Positions 20,685-29,565 of a DNA stretch of 49,286 nt are shown here, one piece after another; the stretch's first letter is position 1, and each line of letters starts with the position of its first letter. Origin of the DNA: Betaproteobacteria bacterium (GTDB taxonomy: Bacteria; Pseudomonadota; Gammaproteobacteria; Burkholderiales; Burkholderiaceae_D). Location of the stretch: the NCBI GenBank assembly GCA_016868055.1, contig VGHX01000012.1:1-49286 (forward strand), written 5' to 3'. The notes below the pieces were generated by a model. It was not told the DNA's origin, did not search any database, and saw only the letters and a list, made by a program, of their open reading frames with translations. Position numbers and translations under genes: made by a program.

Positions 20685-22205
20685 ATGCCACTGGCTGTTC
20701 TGCGCAGTCGCGCACTGGCGGGTATGCGCGCGCTCGAGGTCACGGTCGAGGTCCATGTGGCCAGCGGGCTTCCGACGTTCACCATTATCGGGCTGGCCGA
20801 TACCGAGGCGCGCGAGTCGCGCGACCGGGTGAGGGCAGCGATCCGCAACTCGGGCTTCGAATTCCCGCCTGGCCACATCACGGTCAATCTCGCGTCGGCG
20901 GACCTACCGAAAGAATCTGCCCGCTACGACTTACCGATCGCGCTCGGGATACTCGCCGCGAGCGCTCAGCTACCTGCTGCCCAACTCGATGACTACGAAT
21001 TCGCCGGTAAATTGTCGCTGTCCGGCGAGCTGCGACCGATCCGCGCGGCGCTGGCCATGAGCGTGGCGGTGCAGAGCGCTGGCAGCCAACGTCAGCGCGC
21101 ATTTGTGCTGCCGCGTGACAATATTTCGGAGGCTGCGCTCGTTCCCGGCGCGCGCATACTTCCTGCCGACTCGCTGCTGCAGGTGTTCGAGCATTTCAAC
21201 ACCACCGATGGCTCGGCGTGCCTGGCGGCGGTGCCCGCGGCAGTAGTCGCCGCTGCGCAAGACCCCAGCGACTTCGCCGACGTGCGTGGCCAAGCCCAAG
21301 CACGACGTGCGATCGTAATCGCCGCAGCCGGCGGGCACAGCGTACTGATGGTGGGGCCGCCCGGATCAGGCAAATCAATGCTGGCCGCGCGACTGCCCGG
21401 AATTCTGCCGCCAATGGCATTGGTTGAGGCTTTGGAGAGCGCCGCACTGCAATCCATCGCTGGCGGGTTTTGCGCCACGCGCTGGCAGCGACGTCCTTTT
21501 CGGGCGCCTCATCACAGCGCCTCATCCGTGGCGCTGGTCGGTGGCGGCACGGTACCGCGCCCAGGCGAGATCTCACTGGCGCATCACGGCGTGCTGTTTC
21601 TGGATGAATTGCCCGAGTTCGAGCGCAAGGTTCTTGAGGCGCTGCGCGAGCCGATGGAAGCAGGGCAGGTGACGATTTCACGCGCGGCCCGTCAAACCGA
21701 TTTTCCGTGCCGCTTTCAGCTGCTGGCGGCAATGAACCCTTGCCCCTGCGGCTATCTGGGCCACCCGCAGCGCGCCTGTCGATGCGCGCCCGAGGCGGTC
21801 GCACGCTACCAAGGCAGAATTTCGGGACCATTGCTCGACAGGATAGACCTGCAACTAGCGGTACCCGCCATGAGCGCTGGCGACATGTTGGATGCGCCTA
21901 CGGGCGAGTGCTCAGCGACGATCGCCGCTCGCGTTGCGATCGCTCGAGAACGGCAATGGGCGCGTCAGCAAAGTACCAACGCTGAGTTATCTTCCGCCGA
22001 AGTTGATCTGCATTGCCAGCCCGACCCTGCCGCGATGGCGCTGCTACGCGCTACTATTGAACGTCTGCACTGGTCGGCACGGGCTTATCACCGCGTGCTC
22101 AAAGTCGCGCACACCATCGCCGACCTCGAGGGCAGCGAGCGCATCGGCAGCGCGCATGCGGCTGAGGCGGTTCAGTACCGTCGCGCGCTGCACGCTGTGG
22201 CTTAG
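20685..22205 (+). CDS. comM: ComM/YifB family Mg-chelatase-like AAA+ ATPase
   Basis: 506 residues, full length. An N-terminal Lon-like domain (VEVHVASGLPTFTIIGLADTEARESRDRVR) is followed by an AAA+ domain with Walker A GPPGSGKS at residues 224-231, Walker B LFLDELPEF, and the NPCPCGY zinc-like motif with CRC downstream. In naturally transformable bacteria ComM is a hexameric helicase that extends branch migration during recombination. The presence of dprA further along fits, but other competence genes are not visible. It is probably co-transcribed with ubiK. Confidence 0.93.
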   Translation: MPLAVLRSRALAGMRALEVTVEVHVASGLPTFTIIGLADTEARESRDRVRAAIRNSGFEFPPGHITVNLASADLPKESARYDLPIALGILAASAQLPAAQLDDYEFAGKLSLSGELRPIRAALAMSVAVQSAGSQRQRAFVLPRDNISEAALVPGARILPADSLLQVFEHFNTTDGSACLAAVPAAVVAAAQDPSDFADVRGQAQARRAIVIAAAGGHSVLMVGPPGSGKSMLAARLPGILPPMALVEALESAALQSIAGGFCATRWQRRPFRAPHHSASSVALVGGGTVPRPGEISLAHHGVLFLDELPEFERKVLEALREPMEAGQVTISRAARQTDFPCRFQLLAAMNPCPCGYLGHPQRACRCAPEAVARYQGRISGPLLDRIDLQLAVPAMSAGDMLDAPTGECSATIAARVAIARERQWARQQSTNAELSSAEVDLHCQPDPAAMALLRATIERLHWSARAYHRVLKVAHTIADLEGSERIGSAHAAEAVQYRRALHAVA

Positions 22206-22269
22206 GGTGGCGGCCAGTACTGCTCGTCCGCAAGCGTGTCCGCACTGTGCGCGCTGTTAACATCGGCCG

Positions 22270-23655
22270 ATGAGTCCTTCCCCGGTTGTCCTGCAGGGCC
22301 GAACGGCAACGCGCGTCGTGCTGGTATTCGGGCTGGCGTATTTTTTATCGTATGCGATGCGCGCCATCAATGCCGTCATCGCCCCCGCGCTCAGCGCCGA
22401 CCTGCATCTCAGCAATGCCGACCTTGGTTTGCTGTCGGCGGCCTACTTTATGGGCTTTGGCATGATGCAACTGCCGATCGGCGTGTGGCTGGACCGTCAT
22501 GGGCCACGCCGCACCGAATCCGCTCTGCTGCTGTTCGGCGCGCTTGGTGCCGCCATCTTTGCCTGCAGCGAGACCTTGCTTGGGGTGTGGGTCGGTCGCG
22601 CGCTGATCGGTGTCGGCGTATCCAGCTGCCTGATGGCGGCGTTCAAGGCTTTTCGGGTTTGGTATCCCGCCGAGCGACAAAGCCAACTCGGTAGCTGGAT
22701 GCTGGTGATCGGTACCACCGGCGCATTGTCGGCGACGGTGCCGGTGGCGATGCTGATGCCCTTGATCGGCTGGCGAAAACTGTTTTTTGGTGTTGCAGGC
22801 GCCTTGTTACTGGCGGCCTGGGTACTGTTTAGCCGGTTGCGTGATGTTGAACAAGCGATGTCTACGGCGAATGCGGGGCGCTCCAACGGCAGCGCTGCGG
22901 CGGGCGCTGCTGCTGTTACGTCTGGCGGCACATCTACCAGCACATCTGCTGCGACACCTACCAGCACATTTGATAAGACATCAGACAGCGCCGCTGCCAG
23001 CGCTGAGCCTGGCTATGCCGCTATTTTTTCAGACCCGTACTTCCGCCGCATGGCCTTGCTTGGTGCGGTACACCAGGGCGGATTCATGGCGCTGCAATCG
23101 CTTTGGGCCGGGCCATGGATGATGACCGTGCTCGGCATGACGGTCGAGCAAACCTCGCATGTTTTGTTTTTATTCAATCTGTCGCTGCTGATTGCTTATC
23201 TTGGACTGTCGTGGTGGGCGCCGCGGTACGTAGCCTATGGTCAGCGCAGCGGCTTGCCGGCGCTACGGGTAGTCGCGATCGGGCTATCGCTGTCGGTCCT
23301 GCTACAGGGGCTGATGGTGCTGCTACCGACCGCGCAAAGCTGGTGGCTGTGGTGTCCATTCGCGATCGTTATTACGGTCACGACCTTGGGCCAGACCCAT
23401 GTCAGCTTGGCGTTTCCCACCGCTCTGGTAGGCCGTGCCAACAGTGCCTTCAACCTGACCCTGTTCGTTGGTGCTTTCTCATTGCAGTGGGGCATTGGCG
23501 TGCTGGTCGACTGGTTTGCTGCTCTGGGTTGGCGCGATGCGCATGCCATGCGGATGGCGTTTGCTTGCTACGTGCTGTTGCAGGTGTTCACGCTGTGGCA
23601 ATTTTTGCGGCAGTGGTCAACTGATTCGCCCGGCATTGGCTTGAACAAGCCTTGA
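22270..23655 (+). CDS. MFS transporter, substrate unknown
   Basis: 461 residues with about 12 membrane segments and the MFS loop GVWLDRHGPRRTES after helix 2. The central cytoplasmic loop (about residues 195-250) is enlarged by a low-complexity Ala/Ser/Thr stretch built on repeated TSTSAATPTST-type units. Similar drug/metabolite-type MFS proteins are common in Burkholderiales and substrate cannot be inferred. It follows comM by 64 bases and no gene nearby hints at a pathway. Confidence 0.85.
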   Translation: MSPSPVVLQGRTATRVVLVFGLAYFLSYAMRAINAVIAPALSADLHLSNADLGLLSAAYFMGFGMMQLPIGVWLDRHGPRRTESALLLFGALGAAIFACSETLLGVWVGRALIGVGVSSCLMAAFKAFRVWYPAERQSQLGSWMLVIGTTGALSATVPVAMLMPLIGWRKLFFGVAGALLLAAWVLFSRLRDVEQAMSTANAGRSNGSAAAGAAAVTSGGTSTSTSAATPTSTFDKTSDSAAASAEPGYAAIFSDPYFRRMALLGAVHQGGFMALQSLWAGPWMMTVLGMTVEQTSHVLFLFNLSLLIAYLGLSWWAPRYVAYGQRSGLPALRVVAIGLSLSVLLQGLMVLLPTAQSWWLWCPFAIVITVTTLGQTHVSLAFPTALVGRANSAFNLTLFVGAFSLQWGIGVLVDWFAALGWRDAHAMRMAFACYVLLQVFTLWQFLRQWSTDSPGIGLNKP

Positions 23656-23746
23656 ATTTGACTACCCAAGCAATGTCGCCCGTGCTACGCTTTACAAATC
23701 GCTAACTGCCTTGTCCACAAGGCGCTGATTGTTGGAGGGTTGCCTG

Positions 23747-24073
23747 ATGCTGGTCACGTTCAAATCCAAAGCCGCTGCAGAAATTCTGATGTACGCAACC
23801 CACGCCAAGCCCATCCTCGATTTGCTTGGTAAAGATACCGAGCGTGGCGTTATTACGGCTGACGAGACCGAGCAAGCGATTGCGCGAATTGAGTCGGAGA
23901 TCGCTTCACGAAAGTTTTCCAAACCCGCATCGTCGCAGTTGGATGATGAGGTGGTTATTGACCCTGTCACTGGGCCGGGCGAAGCAGTAAGCTTCGGCGC
24001 GCGCGCGTATCCGCTGCTGGAAATGCTGCGGGCCGCGCATCGCGAGCATGAGGTCGTGATGTGGGGCGTGTAG
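23747..24073 (+). CDS. DUF1840 family protein
   Basis: 108 residues from the ATG at 23747 (MLVTFKSKAAAEILMYATHAKPILDLLGK), which is the family start; a GGAGGG site lies about 8 bases upstream. The longer frame begins at TTG within that site. The N-terminal half is a compact conserved domain, the middle is acidic, and the C-terminus (YPLLEMLRAAHREHEVVMWGV) is the typical end. The function is unknown. The family is largely restricted to betaproteobacteria and relatives. Confidence 0.88.
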   Translation: MLVTFKSKAAAEILMYATHAKPILDLLGKDTERGVITADETEQAIARIESEIASRKFSKPASSQLDDEVVIDPVTGPGEAVSFGARAYPLLEMLRAAHREHEVVMWGV

Positions 24074-24119
24074 GTGCGCAGAAGCGACGGCGCGAAGCCA
24101 GTCATGGACACCGGAATAA

Positions 24120-25418
24120 TTGCCGAGATGGCGCTTGTCTGAGTCGCTCGCGTTGACGCTGCGTCACGCGGCACAGGTGCTCGCCCAGGTCGACGCAGGT
24201 CAGGCACTGCCAACGGCGCTGGGCACCACCTTCGAGCAGCAGCGCCTCAGCCCAGCCGCACGAGGCGCGGTTCAAGACATCAGTTATCGCAGCATGCGGC
24301 GCTGGGGCTGCGCACGTGCTTTAGTAGCGCTGCTGGCCAGCAAACCGGTAACGCCTACCCGTTTGCACGCACTGTGTTGCTGCGCGCTAGCGCTGCTGTC
24401 GGATGATTCACCGGCCTATGCCGCGCACACGCTGGTCGATCAAGCGGTTGCGGCCTGCGCGGAAGATGCCGACATCAGCCGTGCCAAGAACATGGTGAAC
24501 GCAGTGCTAAGGCGCTTTTTGCGTGAGCGCGAAGGGTTAATGCAAACCGTGCTGCGCGACGACGAAGCCCGGCTCAATTACCCGCGCTGGTGGATTAATG
24601 AGATGCGCCGAGCATGGCCGCAGCAAGCCGAGGCGATACTGGCAGCAGGTAACCGCGCGCCCCCACTGACCTTGCGCGTGAACGTTCGCAAGACAAGCGT
24701 TGATGGCTACCTCGATCAACTGGTTAGTGCCGGTATCGGCGCTCGGCGTATCGGTGAGGCAGCGGTACGACTTGATCGCCCTGTGCCGGTGGCGCAGATT
24801 CCCGGTTTTTTTCAGGGACTGGTGTCCGTACAGGACGCTGCGGCGCAGCTGGCAGCGCCCTTGCTGCAGCTCGAACAAGGCATGCGGGTGCTGGATGCGT
24901 GTGCCGCGCCCGGCGGCAAAACCGGGCACCTGCTTGAGCTTGCCGATTGCGACGTGCTGGCGCTTGACCATGATGAGCAGCGGCTAATGCGCGTGAAGGA
25001 CAACCTGCAACGTTTGGCCTTGCAAGCCGAGATCATCTCAGGCGACGCGAGCGCTCGGGCTTGGTGGGATGGCCGATGTTTCGACCGCATCCTGGCCGAC
25101 CTGCCCTGCACCGCGTCAGGCATCGTGCGCCGGCATCCCGATATTCGATGGCTACGGCGTCAGCACGACAGCCGGCAACTCGCCCGGCGCTCGGTGGCTA
25201 TCCTCGACAACCTGTGGGGCCTGCTGAAGCCGGGCGGCTTGATGCTGATTGTGACCTGCTCATTGTGGCCGGAGGAATCAGAAATGCAAGCGCAGTCATT
25301 CGTCAGCCGCCACGATGCCGAGCGGCTGCAAGCGCCCGGGCAGTTGTTACCGCACGCAGACGACGTATCGGATCATGATGGCTTGTTCTATGCGCTTCTG
25401 CGAAAACCGGTGCTTTGA
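24120..25418 (+). CDS. rsmB: 16S rRNA m5C967 methyltransferase RsmB
   Basis: 432 residues. An N-terminal NusB-like helical domain (about 1-150) precedes a PUA-like linker and the methyltransferase domain with VLDACAAPGGKTGHLLEL, ALDHDEQRL and the two conserved Cys motifs ADLPCTASG and IVTCSLWPEE. It methylates C967 in helix 31 of 16S rRNA. The start is unusual: an in-frame TAA lies directly before the TTG at 24120, so the gene must begin at this TTG or at the TTGs at 24135 or 24150. It is the first of a plus-strand run leading to DUF4390-ntrY. Confidence 0.94.
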   Translation: MPRWRLSESLALTLRHAAQVLAQVDAGQALPTALGTTFEQQRLSPAARGAVQDISYRSMRRWGCARALVALLASKPVTPTRLHALCCCALALLSDDSPAYAAHTLVDQAVAACAEDADISRAKNMVNAVLRRFLREREGLMQTVLRDDEARLNYPRWWINEMRRAWPQQAEAILAAGNRAPPLTLRVNVRKTSVDGYLDQLVSAGIGARRIGEAAVRLDRPVPVAQIPGFFQGLVSVQDAAAQLAAPLLQLEQGMRVLDACAAPGGKTGHLLELADCDVLALDHDEQRLMRVKDNLQRLALQAEIISGDASARAWWDGRCFDRILADLPCTASGIVRRHPDIRWLRRQHDSRQLARRSVAILDNLWGLLKPGGLMLIVTCSLWPEESEMQAQSFVSRHDAERLQAPGQLLPHADDVSDHDGLFYALLRKPVL

Positions 25419-25457
25419 TACTATCGCTCAAATTTTCCTCGGGGCATCAGCCCGTTC

Positions 25458-26033
25458 TTGAGCGTGATCCAACGATTTTTACTGTTGTTCTGGCTGCTGT
25501 GGGTGCCAGCTTGGCTGCCTGCGCTAGCACATGCAGCCGAAGGGATCGAGTTCGTCGAAGCATCGCTCGAGACAAGCGAAGAGGGTTACCGGCTGTCGTC
25601 GCGCTTTTCGGTCGAATTACCGCGCTCGGTTGAGGAGGCTTTGTCGCGCGGCGTGCCGCTGTATTTCACCTTGCAAGCTGAGGTGACACGCTACCGCTGG
25701 TACTGGTTTGATGAAGTCTCCGTCAAAGCTACGCGAAAAATTCGGCTGTCATACAACGTGCTGACTCAGCAATATCGTGCATCGATCGACGGTAGCCTGC
25801 ATCAGAATTTTTCTCATCTGGATGACATGCTCTCGCTACTGAGACGACCCGGGCGTTGGCTGATCGCTGATCCGGGAGCGCTCAATCGTGCCGGCAATTA
25901 CACCGTTGCGATACAGCTGGCGCTCGATGTGTCCGAGCTACCAAAGCCGATTCAGGTAAGCGCCATGAGTAGTGACGAATGGCGATTGTCATCCGGCTGG
26001 AACAAGTTCAGCTTCCGCTCCGAGGCGAAATGA
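25458..26033 (+). CDS. DUF4390 protein, probably exported
   Basis: About 190 residues. A hydrophobic signal peptide (LLLFWLLWVPAWLPALAHA) is followed by a beta-rich domain with SSRFSVELPRSVEEALSRGVPLYFTLQAEVTRYRWYWFDE, the DUF4390 pattern. The frame opens at TTG 25458, with a GTG two codons later as an equally likely start. Its stop overlaps the ntrY start as ATGA (26030-26033). In betaproteobacteria this family sits just before NtrY, so it may act with the periplasmic side of that sensor; this is inference from position. Confidence 0.85.
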   Translation: MSVIQRFLLLFWLLWVPAWLPALAHAAEGIEFVEASLETSEEGYRLSSRFSVELPRSVEEALSRGVPLYFTLQAEVTRYRWYWFDEVSVKATRKIRLSYNVLTQQYRASIDGSLHQNFSHLDDMLSLLRRPGRWLIADPGALNRAGNYTVAIQLALDVSELPKPIQVSAMSSDEWRLSSGWNKFSFRSEAK

Positions 26034-28294
26034 GACGCGCGCTGCGGTACTTGCTGATGGTGTCGGCGACAACCGTCGGTGTGCTGCTGTTTTTATTGGC
26101 GGTGGCCAGCGGCGATACCCAACTCTTCGATTCCTACTACTCATGGGTGCTCGGTGCCAACATCGCGGTCGGTGTTGGCCTGTTGGTTGTGGTGTTGTTT
26201 TTACTCGCGCGTTTATACAGTCGTTACCGCCGTGGACGATTCGGGTCGCGGCTGATGGCGCGTATGGTGCTGATGTTCGCCATGATGGGTATCGTGCCGG
26301 GTATCGTTATTTACCTTGTATCGGTACAATTTGTTTCACGATCGATCGAGTCGTGGTTCAACGTAAAAGTTGAGAGCGCGCTCGAGTCGGGTTTGAACTT
26401 GGGTCGAGCCGCGCTTGAGTCTTCGCTGCGCGATTTGCGACTGAAGGCGGCCGGTGTGTCGGAGGAGCTTGCAGACTTGTCCGACAGCCTGATTGCAGCG
26501 CGATTACCGAAAATCATCGAACGTAATCAGCTTCAAGAAGCAATCGTCGTGAATTCGAGTGGCAAACTGGTCGCCAGCACCAATACCAAGCTGACGCGAT
26601 TGCTGCCGGACTTGCCAACCCCTTCGATGCTGGCGCGAGCGCACTCATCCGAAGGGTTTGGTGTGATCGATGGCATGCCGGGGTCCGACAAAGACGGCGT
26701 CATGCCGGAGCAGATTCGGCTAAGGGTGATCGTTCCCATTCGAAGCGATGGGTCGCTCTTCAAGTTGCGCGGCGACGCACGCTACTTATTATTGGTGCAG
26801 CCTGTCCCTGAAAAATTATTCGTCAATGCCGAAGCCTTGCGCGTCGCGTATGGCGAGTACCAAGAACGATCACTGGCGCGCACCGGGCTGCGCAAATTTT
26901 TTCTGGTGACACTCACGCTGGTGCTGCTACTCGCGATTTTCGCGGCGATGGTCAGCGCTTTTTTGTTGGCGAGCGATTTTGCCCAACCGCTGTTACTGCT
27001 GGCAGAGGGCACAAAAGCCGTGGCACAAGGCAATTTGTCGCCGCGCCCGATCATGGCGACGCCGGATGAGCTCGGCACGCTTACGCAGTCGTTCAATATC
27101 ATGACCATGCAGTTGTCTGATGCGCGTGAGGCGGTTGAGCGCAATCGACGTGCACTTGAAGACGCAAAAGCCTACCTGGAATCGGTGCTCGCCAATATGT
27201 CTGCTGGCGTGATCGTATTTGATGAGCAATGGCAGCTGGTCACCTTTAACGCGTCAGCCGAGCGCATCTTGCGCCTTGGGCTCAAGCCATTGCTTGGTAG
27301 GGCGATGTCATCTATTCCCGCACTTACCGCATTTCGAGATCCGGTGATGCGCTCGTTTAGCCGGCTTAACGCACAAGCCGCTGCCGATCGCTCGGTTGGC
27401 GAGGCGCAGCACTGGCAGCAGCAAATCGAGATACCGCGCGAACGCGAAGACAACAGCGACAGCACCGACATCACCTTGCTGGCGCGTGGCTCGCACCTGC
27501 CGGTGGGCACCGGTAGGGGCTACATCATTGTGTTTGACGACATTACTGACGTCATCTCGGGTCAACGGTCGATCGCTTGGGCGGAGGTCGCACGGCGACT
27601 AGCACATGAGATCAAAAACCCCTTAACACCGATCCAGTTGTCGGCCGAACGACTACACATGAAGCTTCAGCCCAAGCTGTTCGGTGACGACGTGGCGCTG
27701 CTGGAGCGCGGTACCAACACCATCGTCAACCAGGTGGTGGCGATGCAGCAGATGGTCGACAATTTCCGCGACTACGCCAAGACGCCACCGCCGCTGCTGC
27801 AAGCGCTCGACCTGAATGCTTTGATCTCGGAAATACTTGAGCTCTACTCCGGCATGGAAATTTCGGACGCGATACAACCGATATTGCAGCCAAATCTTCC
27901 GATCATCCTGGGAGATGCAACTCAAATGCGACAGGTGGTACACAACCTGTTGCAAAACGCGCAGGACGCCGTTGCAGATATCCGACGCTTGGGGCGTGAA
28001 CGCGCCATTCAGATTGTGACCGAGGCGTTTGACTACCCGGACGCCGATGGCCAGCCACGGACGGCGGTTCGACTGACGGTATCGGATAACGGTCCTGGCT
28101 TTGATCCGGCCTTGGTCAAGCGTGCCTTTGAGCCCTACGTCACCTCCAAACCCAAGGGCACCGGCTTGGGTCTGCCGGTTGTCAAAAAGGTCATCGATGA
28201 GCATGGCGGTCGTATCGAGGTACAAAATCGAAAAGATGGTCCTGGCGCCAAGGTTTTGATTTTATTAATGAAACTGGCTAAATATTCAGTTTGA
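26030..28294 (+). CDS. ntrY: NtrY-type sensor histidine kinase
   Basis: 754 residues from the ATG overlapping the DUF4390 stop. Membrane helices lie near the N-terminus (LLMVSATTVGVLLFLLAVAS, ANIAVGVGLLVVVLFLLARL and MLMFAMMGIVPGIVIYLVS-like segments), then a periplasmic domain, another helix (FFLVTLTLVLLLAIFAAMVSAFLL), HAMP, a PAS domain (SVLANMSAGVIVFDEQWQL), HisKA with His in RRLAHEIKNPLTPIQ, and HATPase with NLLQNAQDA, SDNGPGFD and KGTGLGLPVVKK. It is the sensor partner of ntrX and is linked in other bacteria to nitrogen and redox control. The gene is complete. Confidence 0.93.
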   Translation: MRRALRYLLMVSATTVGVLLFLLAVASGDTQLFDSYYSWVLGANIAVGVGLLVVVLFLLARLYSRYRRGRFGSRLMARMVLMFAMMGIVPGIVIYLVSVQFVSRSIESWFNVKVESALESGLNLGRAALESSLRDLRLKAAGVSEELADLSDSLIAARLPKIIERNQLQEAIVVNSSGKLVASTNTKLTRLLPDLPTPSMLARAHSSEGFGVIDGMPGSDKDGVMPEQIRLRVIVPIRSDGSLFKLRGDARYLLLVQPVPEKLFVNAEALRVAYGEYQERSLARTGLRKFFLVTLTLVLLLAIFAAMVSAFLLASDFAQPLLLLAEGTKAVAQGNLSPRPIMATPDELGTLTQSFNIMTMQLSDAREAVERNRRALEDAKAYLESVLANMSAGVIVFDEQWQLVTFNASAERILRLGLKPLLGRAMSSIPALTAFRDPVMRSFSRLNAQAAADRSVGEAQHWQQQIEIPREREDNSDSTDITLLARGSHLPVGTGRGYIIVFDDITDVISGQRSIAWAEVARRLAHEIKNPLTPIQLSAERLHMKLQPKLFGDDVALLERGTNTIVNQVVAMQQMVDNFRDYAKTPPPLLQALDLNALISEILELYSGMEISDAIQPILQPNLPIILGDATQMRQVVHNLLQNAQDAVADIRRLGRERAIQIVTEAFDYPDADGQPRTAVRLTVSDNGPGFDPALVKRAFEPYVTSKPKGTGLGLPVVKKVIDEHGGRIEVQNRKDGPGAKVLILLMKLAKYSV

Positions 28295-28319
28295 CAACTT
28301 TAATTGCAAAAAATACAAT
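28291..28319 (+). promoter_or_regulatory. Near-consensus sigma-70 promoter for ntrX
   Basis: TTGACA (28291-28296) and TACAAT (28314-28319) are separated by exactly 17 bases. The -35 overlaps the ntrY stop codon. The predicted start, about 28326, is 36 bases before the ntrX ATG, which has AAAGAGG upstream. This is one of the strongest core promoters in the window. Confidence 0.8.
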
Positions 28320-28361
28320 CCTGCAATGTAGCAATGTTGTGACGATTTAAAGAGGCGCCCC

Positions 28362-29075
28362 ATGGCAAATATTCTGGTGGTCGACGATGAGATGGGCATC
28401 CGTGAGCTGCTGTCCGAGATTCTCGGCGATGAGGGTCACGTCGTCACGACAGCCGAGGACGCTAACGCTGCCCGCGAGCTACGTCTGTCCAGCAGCCCCG
28501 ATTTGGTTTTGCTTGATATATGGATGCCGGACACCGATGGGGTCACGCTCCTGAAAGAATGGCAACGCGACGGGCTGCTCACCATGCCGGTGATTATGAT
28601 GTCTGGTCATGCGACCATCGATACCGCCGTTGAAGCCACCCGCATCGGTGCAATGAATTTTCTGGAGAAGCCCATCTCGCTGCAAAAACTGCTGCGTACT
28701 GTGCAGCAAGGGCTGAATAGAGGGCAAGAGCCTGCTCGCGGCACGCTGCTAGGCGGTCCGCATCGCAACATGCTGGGGCAGGACAAGCTCTCGCTGGCGC
28801 CGCAGCTGCAGCAAATTGGTAATGGTCACCTGAACGGCATGCACGGATCCGTTTACCCCGGCACCGACAATGAGTTCCGCGTCTCTTTCGAGCTGCCCTT
28901 GCGCGAGGCGCGCGACGCGTTCGAGCGCGCGTATTTCGAGCACCACTTGGCGCGCGAAGGCGGCAGCATGACACGCGTCGCTGAACGCACTGGCCTCGAA
29001 CGTACCCACCTGTACCGCAAGCTCAAGCAGCTCGGCGTTGACACCAGCAAAGGCTCGGTCAAGAAGGCCGGATGA
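28362..29075 (+). CDS. ntrX: Short NtrX-like response regulator (receiver + Fis HTH, no AAA+ domain)
   Basis: 237 residues against about 450 for classical NtrX. Receiver domain at 1-120 with D8/D9, phosphoacceptor D52 in LVLLDIWMPDTDG, S81 in MMSGHAT and K103 in LEKPISL. A linker at 120-180 replaces the sigma-54-interacting AAA+ domain; there is no Walker A or GAFTGA. The C-terminus (183-226, AYFEHHLAREGGSMTRVAERTG then LERTHLYRKLKQLGV) is a Fis-type helix-turn-helix. It should bind DNA but not drive sigma-54 polymerase by ATP hydrolysis. The frame is intact with no sign of a recent deletion. Confidence 0.88.
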   Translation: MANILVVDDEMGIRELLSEILGDEGHVVTTAEDANAARELRLSSSPDLVLLDIWMPDTDGVTLLKEWQRDGLLTMPVIMMSGHATIDTAVEATRIGAMNFLEKPISLQKLLRTVQQGLNRGQEPARGTLLGGPHRNMLGQDKLSLAPQLQQIGNGHLNGMHGSVYPGTDNEFRVSFELPLREARDAFERAYFEHHLAREGGSMTRVAERTGLERTHLYRKLKQLGVDTSKGSVKKAG

Positions 29076-29434
29076 CTGTCGTCACGCTGGTGCTGGGCGG
29101 CACTCAAGACGCGCGCGAACGTGCGATTGCAACCGCCATTCCCAAGAATTTTCTGTGCGCCGCCATCATCGAGGGCCTGCCGAGCGGCATCAACGCACTC
29201 GATCAACTCGCGCCTGAGCTGGACTTGGAGGTCGCGCGTGTCGCCCCCGGCTGCCCCTGCTGCACCGGCAATCTCACCGTCAGAGTAACCCTCAACCGAT
29301 TACTCAAGCGCACGCCGCAACAGCTGTATCTCAGTCTGCTGGATGCAACTCATCGCGAGTCAGTTTTAGCATTTCTGCAAGAACCGCAGTACCGAGATCG
29401 GCTAGTGATCGGCCCCGACCTAAGGTGCGAATGA
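29072..29434 (+). CDS. Short CobW/COG0523-like protein lacking a P-loop
   Basis: 120 residues, overlapping the ntrX stop as ATGA (29072-29075). GCPCCTGNLTVRVTLNRLLKR at about residues 65-85 resembles the C-x-C-C metal-binding segment and following helix of CobW-type GTPases, and LYLSLLDATHRESVLAFLQ the next strand-helix. The N-terminus VTLVLGGTQDARERAIATAI sits where GxxGxGKT(T) would be, but no Walker A can be read. It is also much shorter than COG0523 proteins (about 300+). It may be a degenerate relative with a metal-binding or partner role. Assignment to the family is tentative. Confidence 0.55.
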   Translation: MTVVTLVLGGTQDARERAIATAIPKNFLCAAIIEGLPSGINALDQLAPELDLEVARVAPGCPCCTGNLTVRVTLNRLLKRTPQQLYLSLLDATHRESVLAFLQEPQYRDRLVIGPDLRCE

Positions 29435-29565
29435 AGTTTGATGGGCAGCAGCCTGAGCAGTCGATCAACCCGACACCGCGTGCCGGCGTCGTACTTGAAA
29501 TCCGCACAAATAGCGCCACTTGTTATCCACATTCACGGTGTCGTGCCACCCTCAGGAGCAAACGT

